A DNA stretch of 64,000 bases from Balneolaceae bacterium (GTDB taxonomy: Bacteria; Bacteroidota; Rhodothermia; Balneolales; Balneolaceae): NCBI GenBank assembly GCA_018401935.1, contig JAGYJQ010000007.1, positions 1 to 64,000 on the forward strand. The letters are read 5' to 3'. The position numbers were made by a program, and so were the translations under genes. Below, in pieces: positions 36,989-48,257 of this stretch (positions are counted from its first letter, which is position 1; each line of letters starts with the position of its first letter). The notes under the pieces are model-generated. The model searched no databases, was not told the origin of the DNA, and saw nothing but the letters and a program-made list of their open reading frames with translations.

Positions 36989-37056
36989 TCTTAATATACA
37001 ATGAGTATATACTAACAAGCATATGCTCAATTATCTTTGTTTTGTATATATTAAGA
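36989..37056. promoter_or_regulatory. inverted repeat and candidate -7 box in a divergent promoter region
   Basis: TCTTAATATACAA (36989-37001) and TTGTATATATTAAGA (37042-37056) are near-complementary arms around 40 bases. Inside lies TATCTTTG (37032-37039), a TAnnTTTG box for the HNH gene. Possibly an operator shared by the anti-sigma-like gene and the HNH gene. Confidence 0.3.
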
Positions 37057-37139
37057 TATTACAAATAGACGAGAGATTTAGTTCTGTTATTGCATTCTCC
37101 ATGAAATAATATTTATCCAAAAACCAAAAGAATGCCATC

Positions 37140-37640
37140 ATGAACGCGACCGTTTTAGTACTTAATCAGGATTATCAACCTTTGAGCATCTGCTCAGTGC
37201 AACGTTCCATGAAGCTTCTGTTTTTGGAAAAAGCAGAACTACTCCACGACGATCCTGAAAAAGAATTAAGTACTCCAAGGACCTCTTATCAGTACCCATC
37301 AGTTATACGCTTACGTAACTACATACGAATTCCCTACTCGAAAGTAGTGCTTTCCAGAAGAAACATCATGCGCAGGGATAAGTTTAGCTGTCAGTATTGT
37401 GCTAAGAAATCTGACCTAACCATAGATCATGTTCTGCCTAAAAGTAGAGGGGGTAAAGACCAGTGGGAGAACTTGGTAACCGCTTGTGAAAAATGTAATG
37501 TAAAAAAGGGCAACAAAACTCCTCAAGAAGCTCAAATGCCACTTAAGAGAAAGCCTTACCGGCCTATTCCCATTACATTTTTTCGAGAGTATAACGGTAA
37601 CGTACAAGATCCTTGGAAGCCTTATTTGTATATGACCTAA
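37140..37640 (+). CDS. HNH endonuclease-domain protein
   Basis: 166 residues. The HNH core is CQYCAKKSDLTIDHVLPKSRGG...CEKCN: two CxxC pairs binding zinc around the DH...N catalytic segment. The N-terminal MNATVLVLNQDYQPLSICS is typical of a widespread small HNH family in Bacteroidota and Cyanobacteria. It occurs alone, with no modification methylase or intein nearby, so a repair or unknown housekeeping role is likelier than restriction. Confidence 0.85.
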   Translation: MNATVLVLNQDYQPLSICSVQRSMKLLFLEKAELLHDDPEKELSTPRTSYQYPSVIRLRNYIRIPYSKVVLSRRNIMRRDKFSCQYCAKKSDLTIDHVLPKSRGGKDQWENLVTACEKCNVKKGNKTPQEAQMPLKRKPYRPIPITFFREYNGNVQDPWKPYLYMT

Positions 37641-37765
37641 ACTTGAAGGATCAGAGAGTCAGACAGATTGGGGCTATTCGCCAAAAAGAGTGACAGAATT
37701 CGTATATTGTAGGTTCTAGTTTGGTCCATGGACCTATTCATTTCACAAAATACGATACAATTACT

Positions 37766-38902
37766 ATGAGTTCTAAAGGACGGGTTTTAGTAGCTATGAG
37801 CGGTGGGGTTGATTCCTCAGTTGCAGCAGTAATGCTTGCGGAGCAAGGCTATGAAGTCATTGGAATAACCATGAAGACCTGGGATTATCACCGTAGTGGA
37901 GGTAACAGTGGTAAAGAAACAGGCTGTTGTACCGTAGAGAGTATGAATGATGCTCGACATATAGCCGTAAATCATGGCTTCAAGCATTTTATTGTAGATA
38001 TTCGAGAAGAATTCGGCGACTGGGTCATTGACCGTTTTGTTGAAGACTATTTGGAGGGTCGAACCCCGAACCCTTGTGTGTTATGCAATACCCATATTAA
38101 GTGGGCCGCACTAATGAAAAGAGCCAATAACTTAGGCTGTGATTTTATTGCAACAGGACATTATGCCCAAATTAGGGAAGAGCAAGGGCGATTTGTCATT
38201 TCTAGAGGATTAGACCGTTCGAAAGACCAATCATATGCTTTATGGGGGGTGGCACAGGAGCATTTAGGGCGAACCATTTTCCCGTTAGGAGGGTACTCAA
38301 AAAAGGAAATCCGGCAAATTGCTCAGGACCACGGATTACTCAACGTAGCCAATAAACCCGATTCGTATGAAATATGCTTTGTACCGGATGATGATTACCG
38401 GCGCTTTTTAAAAGACCGAGTTGAAGGATTGGAAGAGAAAGTTAAAGGAGGGACCTTCGTAGATAAAGATGGAAAGGTACTAGGTACGCATGAGGGGTAC
38501 CCGTTTTATACTATTGGACAGCGTAGAGGTCTCAATCTTCCCATGGGTAAACCCGTATATGTAACTCATATTAATCCTTATACTAATACCATTACAATCG
38601 GAGAAAAAGAAGATTTGATCGAAACCACGCTGACTGCAAAAGAATTAAATTTTATCAAATATGATGCAGTACCTGAGGGTGAAATGGAAATTACCGGTGC
38701 GATCAGATATAACGATGACGGTGCAATTGGAACCCTTACCCAGTTAGGAGAGGACGAAATAAAGGTGCATTTCCCAACAGGTAGAGAGGCGATCACTCCC
38801 GGTCAGGCTATTGTTTGCTACGAAGGGGATGATGTGGTAGCCGGTGGTTGGATAAAAAAGGTGAATGTATCTATGCAACAAGAAATGGATTCTCTCGTTT
38901 AA
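37766..38902 (+). CDS. mnmA: tRNA-specific 2-thiouridylase MnmA
   Basis: 378 residues. Thiolates U34 of Lys, Glu and Gln tRNAs. PP-loop AMSGGVDSSVAA; catalytic Cys107 (VLCNTHIKW) and Cys204 (EICFVPDDDY), plus FIATGHYAQI and TIGQRRGL. The ATG at 37766 is preferred over the TTG at 37721 because it places the PP-loop ten residues in, as in the family. Confidence 0.95.
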   Translation: MSSKGRVLVAMSGGVDSSVAAVMLAEQGYEVIGITMKTWDYHRSGGNSGKETGCCTVESMNDARHIAVNHGFKHFIVDIREEFGDWVIDRFVEDYLEGRTPNPCVLCNTHIKWAALMKRANNLGCDFIATGHYAQIREEQGRFVISRGLDRSKDQSYALWGVAQEHLGRTIFPLGGYSKKEIRQIAQDHGLLNVANKPDSYEICFVPDDDYRRFLKDRVEGLEEKVKGGTFVDKDGKVLGTHEGYPFYTIGQRRGLNLPMGKPVYVTHINPYTNTITIGEKEDLIETTLTAKELNFIKYDAVPEGEMEITGAIRYNDDGAIGTLTQLGEDEIKVHFPTGREAITPGQAIVCYEGDDVVAGGWIKKVNVSMQQEMDSLV

Positions 38903-38933
38903 TCTAAAAAATTTTCATCCTCATTTAATCATC

Positions 38934-39695
38934 ATGATTCGGACATTTACCCTAATTACACTGCTCATTTGTACTGTTTTAAGTACAGCCACGAAGGCTC
39001 AATTTAACGGAATATTGGACATACAATTATATTCTAAAAACGATGCAGGAATCACCGATACCTCCCTCATTCATATGTATGTAACTCCTGAACGCATATT
39101 AATGCAGAGTGCCGAAGAAGAATCCATAAAGAGTGGGAACTATGAAGCTAGTGGTTTATTAATAAGACAAGATCAACGAGATTTTGTTTTAATGATGGGT
39201 AAAAATCAAGCCCTCCAACTAACCAAAACAGAAATTGAGGGGTTCTTTACCATGATCTCGGCCATTTTTGGAATAGAAGAGCCAACCCCACAGGAACTAG
39301 CAGAAAGCAAGTCTAGTGTGGTGGTAACAGGAAGAGTGGAAAATATTAATGGCTACCCTTCTAAGGAAATTAAAATCACCGATGCAGATGGAAGCGGCTA
39401 CGCAACCATTTGGACAACTACAAAATTAGATATGGATTGGGGATTATTGAAAGAGCCGTGGTTAAATAGTCCTGAATGGTTACGAGAGGCTACCGACCGC
39501 CTTACCATTGAATTTCAATCCAAAAGCGTTCCAGTGCTAATGACTTGGACTTCAGATGAAGGTACCTTCACTTTTTATGAGTTAGTTAGAGCCGAGAAAA
39601 GTGCCGTAGCTAAAGCGATGGTAGAGCTGCCATCTAACTATCAATTACTTGGTTTTAGTGACTGGATCATTATGCAAATGATGCAGCAGTACTAA
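38934..39695 (+). CDS. exported DUF4412-like protein
   Basis: 253 residues with a signal peptide (IRTFTLITLLICTVLSTATKAQ). The mature part looks like the DUF4412/LolA-like beta-sheet proteins of Bacteroidota: GILDIQLYSKND at the start, FVLMMGKNQALQLT, then VNGYPSKEIKITDADG-like text and a TIWTTTKLDMDW strand. Probably periplasmic, possibly lipid- or pilus-related as for relatives; function unknown. The ATG at 38934, rather than one at 38865 inside mnmA, gives the clean signal peptide. Confidence 0.65.
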   Translation: MIRTFTLITLLICTVLSTATKAQFNGILDIQLYSKNDAGITDTSLIHMYVTPERILMQSAEEESIKSGNYEASGLLIRQDQRDFVLMMGKNQALQLTKTEIEGFFTMISAIFGIEEPTPQELAESKSSVVVTGRVENINGYPSKEIKITDADGSGYATIWTTTKLDMDWGLLKEPWLNSPEWLREATDRLTIEFQSKSVPVLMTWTSDEGTFTFYELVRAEKSAVAKAMVELPSNYQLLGFSDWIIMQMMQQY

Positions 39696-39727
39696 AGGAA
39701 TCCTTACTGTATCACCCGTACTTATCT

Positions 39728-41845
39728 TCATTTCCTAGAGTTAGCCCGACTCATGTTCTCGAGTCGAACCCGTAATGTATCCAAGCTGTCAATAGGAGCT
39801 TCACAATGGTAATTTTGGCATAGGAATACTCTTGTTGGAGCTTCATTGATGAGGTAGTTTGCTAGGCTTGGAATTCTTTTCACGAGTGCTTTTTTATTGT
39901 GATTATTCAATAGATGTACCGTAGACGTAGGCAAATAGTATTGATCTATTTCTCGTTTAAGTGCTTCAACACTAGATCCTCCATCTTTACCCTGTACCAC
40001 TACCCATTGTATGGGCTCATAGTAATACTGTTGTAGGGCCATCATCGCCACCGTAATACTTGAGCCAAATTGTGACCACTCCTCCGAAAATCGTTGGCCC
40101 ATTTTATCTAAATACTCAATCCATTTGGTTTGACCAGAAATGTGATACAATCGAATTAGACAATAGGCCATGGCTGAGTTAGCGGAAGGAATAGCCCCAT
40201 CATAAATAGTCATTGGGGCGCCAAACGCCTGAATTTCAGAACCTTGAGATTGGACAAGAGCTCCTTGGTCATCACCAAATAGGGCCATGGTAATCCCGGC
40301 CAAATCTAGGGCTTTTTGTACATAGATTGAATCAGCGGTATAGCCATAACACTCGAGGTACGCCCATACTAAAAAGCTATGGTCTTCAGCGAAGGCATCG
40401 ATGGCTGTCTCTCCATCACGGTGCCGGTGGTACCATCGCACAGGATTCTCCAAATCGTCACTAGCCATACTATCCACGCTATAGCTAAAAGTTCTCTCCA
40501 AATAGTCCAAGGTCAGAAGAGCTTGAGTTCCCATCTCTTCCGAATTCAATAGACGCGCTGCATTCGCCAAGCTAGCCACTAATAGTGCATTCCAATCGCA
40601 AAGAATCTTGTCATCACACAGTGGGCGAACACGTTGCTTGCGGCATTCGAATAGACTGGACCTTATGCGTTCCCACTGCAGGCAGGCAGACTCATCTAGC
40701 TCTTTTGTGAGATGTAAAATATTTTGGCCTGTACGTTGTTTGGTTGCTTCGTCGAGCATATTGCCTTCTTCAGTGACACCGAAAAAATCCGCTAAAAAAG
40801 ATAGAGAGTGTGCTGGAAGCTTTCCTTGCAGCTCGAGTGTCTTAAGCTCGTTATAACTCCAAGTATAAAATTTACCTTCTTCACCTTCTGAGTCAGCATC
40901 TTCAGCACTAGAAAAACCTCCGTTTGGCAGCAACATGTCCCGTTGTAGATATTCAAATAGCTCATAACAAGTTTGTTTGAAAAGAGGTTCTTTGGTTATC
41001 TGCCATGCTTCGGCATAGGCCATAAGCATTAGGGCTTGGTCATACAGCATTTTCTCAAAGTGGGGAAGCAGCCATTTTTCGTCAGTGGAATAGCGGTGAA
41101 ACCCAAAACCTACATGATCCCATAATCCTCCTTGACGCATTTTTTTTAAGCTTAGCACGACACTCTCTAACACAGAAGGGTCTCTATGCTGATACCATTC
41201 CCGGCAGAGAAATACGAGTTGATGGGGGGAAGGAAATTTAGGGGCTTTACCAAACCCACCGTAATTGGGGTCTGCATGTAGACTGAAATAGGTGCGTGCT
41301 TTTGTTAGAGCATTCCCATCAGGAAATGAACCTACAGTATATGAGGTATATTGTGAGTAGCCTTGTGTAATCTGCTCGATGGCTTTACGAACCCTAGCTT
41401 GCTCGTTGGTCCACATACCTTGTATACCGCGCAGTATTTGTCGTAAACCAAGTCGCCCCATCTGCGCTTCTTTAGGTAAATAGGTCGCTGCGTAAAACGG
41501 CTCCTTATCAGGGGTCATAATAATGGTTAAAGGCCAGCCTCCTTGGCCTGTCAGCATCTGGCAAACCGGCATATAAAGTTGATCTATGTCTGGGCGTTCT
41601 TCTCTGTCTACCTTAATAGACACAAAATGTTCGTTTAAATAGGCCGCAATATCCGGATCTTCGAAGCTCTCATGTTCCATGACATGGCACCAATGGCAGG
41701 TGGCATAACCAATGGATAAAAAGATTGGTTTATGTTCATTGCTAGCCTTATCAAAAGCTTCTTGTTCCCATGCATACCAGTCAACAGGGTTTTCACTGTG
41801 TTGTTGCAGGTAAGGACTTTTTTCTTTGTATAGGCGGTTTGGCAT
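39728..41845 (-). CDS. DUF255 thioredoxin-domain protein (YyaL/SPATA20 family)
   Basis: 705 residues. The N-terminal DUF255 domain (1-165) has [16 protein letters not shown], a redox CHWCHVME motif and [11 protein letters not shown]. It is followed by an (alpha/alpha)6 barrel like N-acylglucosamine 2-epimerases, with [11 protein letters not shown] and SAEDADSEG. Length matches the family (about 680-790). Biochemical function is not established. Divergent from ndk. Confidence 0.9.
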   Translation of the reverse strand: MPNRLYKEKSPYLQQHSENPVDWYAWEQEAFDKASNEHKPIFLSIGYATCHWCHVMEHESFEDPDIAAYLNEHFVSIKVDREERPDIDQLYMPVCQMLTGQGGWPLTIIMTPDKEPFYAATYLPKEAQMGRLGLRQILRGIQGMWTNEQARVRKAIEQITQGYSQYTSYTVGSFPDGNALTKARTYFSLHADPNYGGFGKAPKFPSPHQLVFLCREWYQHRDPSVLESVVLSLKKMRQGGLWDHVGFGFHRYSTDEKWLLPHFEKMLYDQALMLMAYAEAWQITKEPLFKQTCYELFEYLQRDMLLPNGGFSSAEDADSEGEEGKFYTWSYNELKTLELQGKLPAHSLSFLADFFGVTEEGNMLDEATKQRTGQNILHLTKELDESACLQWERIRSSLFECRKQRVRPLCDDKILCDWNALLVASLANAARLLNSEEMGTQALLTLDYLERTFSYSVDSMASDDLENPVRWYHRHRDGETAIDAFAEDHSFLVWAYLECYGYTADSIYVQKALDLAGITMALFGDDQGALVQSQGSEIQAFGAPMTIYDGAIPSANSAMAYCLIRLYHISGQTKWIEYLDKMGQRFSEEWSQFGSSITVAMMALQQYYYEPIQWVVVQGKDGGSSVEALKREIDQYYLPTSTVHLLNNHNKKALVKRIPSLANYLINEAPTRVFLCQNYHCEAPIDSLDTLRVRLENMSRANSRK

Positions 41846-41885
41846 AATTCAGCATCATTGAATAGCCATTTGACATTCAAAAGGC

Positions 41886-41893
41886 TATCTTTG
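41886..41893 (+). promoter_or_regulatory. candidate -7 box (TATCTTTG) for ndk
   Basis: TATCTTTG matches TAnnTTTG and ends 39 bases before the ndk ATG. A TTTG lies 13 bases further upstream, closer than the usual 19-21. The same core TATCTTT recurs before pyrG (45870-45877) and before the gene at 50219 (50162-50169). Confidence 0.4.
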
Positions 41894-41932
41894 GTTGTAT
41901 AACAGAGTCAAAAATAACAAAACAATTCATCT

Positions 41933-42367
41933 ATGTCTGTTGAAAGAACACTTACCATTTTAAAACCCGATTGCGTTAAAAAAGGACTAATCGGTGAGGT
42001 AACCAAACGAATTCAAGAAGCTGGTTTTCGCATTGTTGCGATGAAAATGATGCAGCTGACCCCAACCACTGCAGGCGGGTTTTACGCAGTGCATAAAGAA
42101 CGACCATTTTATGGGGAGTTATGTGAATTCATGAGTAGTGGTCCATGTGTACCTATGGTACTAGAAAAAGAACAAGCCGTATCTGATTTTAGAGCATTCA
42201 TTGGCGCTACCAATCCAGCTGAAGCCGAAGCGGGTACCATTCGGGCAGACTTTGCTGACAGTGTTGGCGAGAATATTATTCATGGCTCTGATTCGGTAGA
42301 AAATGGGCAACTAGAAGCCAATTACTTTTTTGCTGAGTCTGAGATTGTAGCCGTAAAGGGCGTATAA
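41933..42367 (+). CDS. ndk: nucleoside diphosphate kinase
   Basis: 144 residues, standard size. The phospho-His is His117 in [29 protein letters not shown] is the N-terminal signature. Balances NTP pools in the cytoplasm. Four bases separate it from the NamZ-like gene, so both share a transcript. Confidence 0.97.
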   Translation: MSVERTLTILKPDCVKKGLIGEVTKRIQEAGFRIVAMKMMQLTPTTAGGFYAVHKERPFYGELCEFMSSGPCVPMVLEKEQAVSDFRAFIGATNPAEAEAGTIRADFADSVGENIIHGSDSVENGQLEANYFFAESEIVAVKGV

Positions 42368-42371
42368 CAAC

Positions 42372-43649
42372 ATGCCTCATCGTAACCGGATATCTACTCT
42401 ATTGCTCCTTTTTGTAGGCGCATTATCATTTATTACTTGCGAATCTGAGAGAGCGAAGGTACTGGATAATGTGGGTCTTGAATCGACCCAACAGGTAGAT
42501 ATTAAAGTGGGAGCCCAGATGCTGCTTCAGGAGCATTTGGACGAGCTTAAAGGTCGAAATATAGGCTTGGTGATGAATCCCACTGCTAGGGTACATGGCG
42601 TGCACATGCTGGATACTCTAATGGCATTAGAGATGCCAATTAAAGCACTCTTTGCGGCAGAACATGGATTTCGCGGCAGTCAGGGTGCAGGGGAAATTAT
42701 ACAGGATGGACTAGATGAAGCTACAGGACTTCCTGTGTTTTCCCTTTATGGGGCAACTAAAAAGCCTACCGCACAAATGTTAGAAGAAATTGATGTTTTA
42801 CTGTTTGATATGCAAGATGTCGGGGCCAGGTTTTACACCTACAATTCGACCATGAAGTACGTAATTGAGGCCGCAGCAGAGCAAGGAGTTGAGGTTTGGA
42901 TTTTGGATCGCCCCAATCCTTTGGGTGGAGATTACGTTGCCGGCTGGGTCTTAGAACCCGAATACAACTCATTTGTTGGGACGTATCCCATACCTATAGC
43001 TCATGGCTTAACCTTGGGTGAATTAGCTCAAATGGCATTAGGGGAGAATTGGTACGATACCGATGCCAAGGTGAATCTGCGAGTCATACCAATGAGTGGT
43101 TGGCAGCGAGATATGAAGTGGGATGACACCCAATTAGAATGGGTACCACCATCGCCGAATTTACCTACCTTTGAGCATGCTTACGCCTATATAGGCACTT
43201 GTTTTTTTGAAGGTACCACCCTATCGGAGGGCAGAGGTACAGAACATCCATTTTTGATGATGGGGGGAGTAAGCACCAACATCAACGAAGATATATCGCT
43301 ATGGAGCGACCAAGGTATTCGCTTGCAACCCACACAATTTACTCCTGTTTCAATGCCCGGAAAAGCTTTACGTCCAAAGGGTGAAGGGCTACTCCTAAAT
43401 GGGATCCTATGGGAAAACCCCTTGGATCAGGCAGATCCGTTAACCGTTGGCTTACGCTTGATGCAGTGGCTTATGGAACGTTCACCAGAAGCAGCGTACA
43501 AAGACTATCTATATCTGTTGGCTGGGACTGATAAAATTGATGAATTAAGCCGTAACCGCATCAACCTGAAAACTGATTCACTCGATATACATTGGGGCAG
43601 CAAGTTTGAGTCGTTTAAAGAAAAACGCAGTAACTACTTACTGTATTAA
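42372..43649 (+). CDS. DUF1343/NamZ-like exo-beta-N-acetylmuramidase lipoprotein
   Basis: 425 residues. A hydrophobic leader (STLLLLFVGALSFITC) ends in a lipobox Cys. Mature motifs follow NamZ/GH171 proteins: NIGLVMNPTARV, FAAEHGFRG, LPVFSLYGATKKPT, LFDMQDVGARFYTY, WILDRPNPLGG and EGRGTEHPF. NamZ releases MurNAc from the end of muropeptide glycans during wall recycling. Location is probably periplasmic, lipid-anchored. Its end overlaps the stop of rlmB by four bases. Confidence 0.87.
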   Translation: MPHRNRISTLLLLFVGALSFITCESERAKVLDNVGLESTQQVDIKVGAQMLLQEHLDELKGRNIGLVMNPTARVHGVHMLDTLMALEMPIKALFAAEHGFRGSQGAGEIIQDGLDEATGLPVFSLYGATKKPTAQMLEEIDVLLFDMQDVGARFYTYNSTMKYVIEAAAEQGVEVWILDRPNPLGGDYVAGWVLEPEYNSFVGTYPIPIAHGLTLGELAQMALGENWYDTDAKVNLRVIPMSGWQRDMKWDDTQLEWVPPSPNLPTFEHAYAYIGTCFFEGTTLSEGRGTEHPFLMMGGVSTNINEDISLWSDQGIRLQPTQFTPVSMPGKALRPKGEGLLLNGILWENPLDQADPLTVGLRLMQWLMERSPEAAYKDYLYLLAGTDKIDELSRNRINLKTDSLDIHWGSKFESFKEKRSNYLLY

Positions 43650-44395
43650 GCCTGTCGTCTTCTCCACTCATAGCTGATGAGTGCTGCACTAACCGAGGCA
43701 TTGAGTGATTCAACGGCATGCTCCATTGGGATGGATACAGAACGATCCAAGAGCTTGGCTACTTTTTTACTTATACCACCACCCTCACTGCCAATTACAA
43801 AAGCTAGAGGTCCCGCCCATTCAGCGGTCCACAGAGAATTGGGCGCATTGCCTTCGAGTCCAATTAGTGTAAAGCCCGCCAGTTTCAAATCCTTGAGACC
43901 TTGCTCGGTGTTATGTACTCGTATAACGGGAATAATGCCAGCTGTGCCTGCCGAAACTTTGAAGACCGTAGCATTTACCGGAACTTGCTGTTGAGTGGGT
44001 ATGATAATGGCCGAAATTCCAGCAGCAGTGGCCGAGCGAATAATAGCCCCTAGATTATGAGGATCTTCTATACTATCCAATAAAAGAACCGCTGTTGTTG
44101 GACCCACTACAGTCTGTTCAATCCAGTCAAAAAAGTTCGTGTAGTCTATAGGACTAATTTCCGCAATGAACCCTTGATGATTCCCTTGATTACTAAGGCG
44201 ATCCAATTTCTGAATGGGCACTGAGCTAATCGGGATATTGTGAGCTTCACACTCTTTTTTTAAATCGTCATATTTGATGGGAGCCAGACTGTTAAGTACA
44301 AATATCTTAGATATTTTACCGGTTTCACGACTAAGAGCTTCGCGAATGGCGTGCTTGCCAAATATGAGTAGATTATTTTTTTCTGATTTTTCCAT
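43646..44395 (-). CDS. rlmB: TrmH/RlmB-type SPOUT rRNA 2'-O-methyltransferase
   Basis: 249 residues. An N-terminal L30e-like substrate-binding domain (LIFGKHAIREAL) is followed by a SPOUT knot with the three TrmH motifs: LLDSIEDPHNLGAIIRSA, FVIGSEGGGIS and IPMEHAVESLNASVSAAL. Closest to RlmB (23S rRNA G2251 ribose methylation). Paralogues with other rRNA targets exist, so the symbol is the best fit. Confidence 0.88.
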   Translation of the reverse strand: MEKSEKNNLLIFGKHAIREALSRETGKISKIFVLNSLAPIKYDDLKKECEAHNIPISSVPIQKLDRLSNQGNHQGFIAEISPIDYTNFFDWIEQTVVGPTTAVLLLDSIEDPHNLGAIIRSATAAGISAIIIPTQQQVPVNATVFKVSAGTAGIIPVIRVHNTEQGLKDLKLAGFTLIGLEGNAPNSLWTAEWAGPLAFVIGSEGGGISKKVAKLLDRSVSIPMEHAVESLNASVSAALISYEWRRRQA

Positions 44396-44470
44396 ATAGA
44401 TTATGGAATAATATAGGCTTTTTATACATTACTTAGACAAGTCAGTAAGTGTAAGGTCAGAAAAAAAAGA

Positions 44471-44878
44471 ATGGCGAAAGGTCAATCAAATAAGTATTCA
44501 TCAGGTAGGTCTAAAGAAAACAAAAATGGGTTTCTTCTTGACGTCACCAATGCGTCATCTTCCAGACAAAAAAACAAACAAAAACCCCGAAAAAAAAATT
44601 CAGAGAGCTTGCTGGCACGATTGGTGGTGAATGTTCAAGATCATGGAAGCATTGCTTTAGTCGCTGCTGTATTTCAAATTACGTTGGGTTCCTTAGTCAT
44701 TGCTCTAGCGTTGCTACAAGCCATTCGTCCCGTTTGGTTAGCCGGACTCATTACCGTTTTGGGTAGTTTCTCCATATTACTAGGCACATATGTTGCTTAT
44801 TATTCTTTGTCAAAACAACATCAGGCCAAAAAACTGATAGACGAGGCAATTGATCGCGTGATCAAAGAACAAAATTAA
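44471..44878 (+). CDS. small two-helix membrane protein, unknown
   Basis: 135 residues. A basic, Lys/Ser/Asn-rich tail (about 1-50), two membrane helices (about 58-82 and 87-110) and a short charged C-terminus. No family recognised. Good start at 44471; divergent from rlmB and 44 bases ahead of the GDPD gene. A real gene by frame length and context, function unknown. Confidence 0.6.
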   Translation: MAKGQSNKYSSGRSKENKNGFLLDVTNASSSRQKNKQKPRKKNSESLLARLVVNVQDHGSIALVAAVFQITLGSLVIALALLQAIRPVWLAGLITVLGSFSILLGTYVAYYSLSKQHQAKKLIDEAIDRVIKEQN

Positions 44879-44922
44879 TTAATCACTCAAATAGCGTTAC
44901 TCACCAGTAAAAGTTTTACCCT

Positions 44923-45816
44923 ATGTTCACCCCATTTCGATTGATAGCTACTAGCTTATTTGTATTATTACTTCTGTCGCAATGTCAACAAATGGATTCG
45001 AATGTGAACCAAAAAAAAGCTGATGCAGAAAATCATGTTGCGTCCCTTCCTCAATCCCCGCTGGATAATGGGGATGGATTTTGGGTGATTGCCCACCGCG
45101 GGGTGAGCGGAAGCTATCCTGAAAATACATTGAGTGCATTTCAGGCGGCCATCGATGTACAAGCAGAAATGGTAGAATTGGATGTGTCTATTTCAAAAGA
45201 TGGAATCCCCGTAGTGGTTCACGACAAAACGGTGGATCGCACCACGGACTTTGAAGGAGAGATTCAACGTTTCAGCGTAGAAGAGCTAAAAAAAATGGAA
45301 GTGGGGGCCTGGTTTTCGGAAGAATTTCGGGGAGAGGAATTTCCCACTCTCAGGGAATCCCTGGAATTAATGAAAGATCAAATCGCGGTCAACATAGAAA
45401 TAAAAAGCGAAGCAGTTACCGATGAAATCAATGGTGGAATTGTTGATAAAGCGTTACAGATTGTAAAAGACCTAGATATGAGTTCCTCGGTTATCTTTTC
45501 TAGCTTTGATTATCGGGTCATGGAGCATCTTAATGTGCTGGATACCCAAATCCCGAAGGCCTTATTATATGAAGCCTCACAATCAGGGGAACTAATGCCT
45601 TCAGAATTAGTCAAAAAATATCAAGTAGATGTATTTAATTGCAGTTATCGGCAATTAACCCCAGAATGGATTGCGGATTTGCAAACGAATCAGATTCCCT
45701 ATTTGGTGTACACGGTGAATGAACCAGAATTGATGAAGGAGCTCCTCGAAAAAGGCGTAAGTGGGATGTTTACCGATTTCCCTCAAGAATTGATGAAAAT
45801 TGTGGAAAACTTGTGA
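44923..45816 (+). CDS. glycerophosphodiester phosphodiesterase lipoprotein
   Basis: 297 residues. Lipoprotein signal (LFVLLLLSQC). GDPD TIM barrel with AHRGVSGSYPENTLSAF, the ELDVSISKDGIPVVVHD metal site and NIEIKSE. Hydrolyses glycerophosphodiesters to glycerol 3-phosphate, here in the periplasm. No transporter next to it. Confidence 0.9.
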   Translation: MFTPFRLIATSLFVLLLLSQCQQMDSNVNQKKADAENHVASLPQSPLDNGDGFWVIAHRGVSGSYPENTLSAFQAAIDVQAEMVELDVSISKDGIPVVVHDKTVDRTTDFEGEIQRFSVEELKKMEVGAWFSEEFRGEEFPTLRESLELMKDQIAVNIEIKSEAVTDEINGGIVDKALQIVKDLDMSSSVIFSSFDYRVMEHLNVLDTQIPKALLYEASQSGELMPSELVKKYQVDVFNCSYRQLTPEWIADLQTNQIPYLVYTVNEPELMKELLEKGVSGMFTDFPQELMKIVENL

Positions 45817-45866
45817 ATAAATAATGCAAAATAAGGCATTCGTAAATTGACCGACAAGTGCTTTAG

Positions 45867-47516
<1,650 letters not shown>

Positions 47517-47542
47517 AACCAAATTGTACTTAGGTGCTCTTC

Positions 47543-47643
47543 GGTACTACGAAAAAGCCAGCTTTGGTTCATGCGGTTCACCTAGGTACTACGAAAAAGC
47601 CAGCTTTGGTTCATGCGGTTCTCCTAGGCACTACGAAAAAGCC
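47543..47643. repeat. tandem repeat, 42-bp unit, about 2.4 copies
   Basis: Copies at 47543-47584 and 47585-47626 differ at one base; a 17-base partial copy follows (one further change). Each has the inverted pair AAAGCcaGCTTT, and the first junction holds the palindrome ACCTAGGT. Lies between pyrG and the NUDIX gene. Confidence 0.9.
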
Positions 47644-47671
47644 TCTGAGAATCAATTTTAAATAAAAAAAC

Positions 47672-48142
47672 ATGCAAACCGAACAGCAACGATTTCATCA
47701 TAAAACGAGAATTCGGGCGTGTGGAGTGCTCCGCAGAGGTGATCAGCTTTTATGCCTAAACATGCACTCACCAGTTACTAAGCAACCAATTTGGACTTTT
47801 CCAGGTGGAGGAGTGGAAGTAGGGGAGTCACTCCATGCAGCAGTTCAAAGAGAATTTACCGAAGAAACCGGCCTCACCATTGAGGTGGGTCAGCTATTAT
47901 TGGTTAACGAACTAATCCAAGCTCCTTTTCATGCCCTCGAATTTTATTTTGCCGTCCATGATCCAAAAAATAATCCTATCCGGTCTCCTAGGCTTGGAAG
48001 TGATCCAGAAAACAACTCCGCTTATCTACATACTTTAGCCTTTATGAGCCGGCCAGAACTTAAGGAAAAAGAGCTTACTCCCGACTTTTTCAAAGACACA
48101 TTTTGGGAATCCCACGATTTTCCAGTGATTTCTGTATACTGA
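47672..48142 (+). CDS. NUDIX hydrolase
   Basis: 156 residues. The Nudix box is complete: GGGVEVGESLHAAVQREFTEETGL, with catalytic REFTEE. Hydrolyses a nucleoside-diphosphate-linked substrate; specificity not readable. It follows the 42-bp repeat. Confidence 0.88.
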   Translation: MQTEQQRFHHKTRIRACGVLRRGDQLLCLNMHSPVTKQPIWTFPGGGVEVGESLHAAVQREFTEETGLTIEVGQLLLVNELIQAPFHALEFYFAVHDPKNNPIRSPRLGSDPENNSAYLHTLAFMSRPELKEKELTPDFFKDTFWESHDFPVISVY

Positions 48143-48167
48143 TAGTGACCTCGCAATGAGAGGGCGG

Positions 48168-48207
48168 TCGAAGCTGGCCTAGACATGCAGCAGTGCCGTA
48201 GCTTCGA
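48168..48207. other. inverted repeat after the NUDIX gene
   Basis: TCGAAGCT (48168-48175) and AGCTTCGA (48200-48207) form an eight-base stem, extended by GGC/GCC with a two-base bulge. No T run follows, so it is a candidate RNA hairpin or protein site rather than a standard terminator. Confidence 0.4.
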
Positions 48208-48257
48208 ACTACCAACATATCAACGCTAATTTTTTACCTTTTAACTACCAACGTACT

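Noticed and set aside
37140-37640. Restriction enzyme or homing endonuclease
   Set aside because: No methylase, intein or intron nearby, and the N-terminus matches a common stand-alone HNH family.
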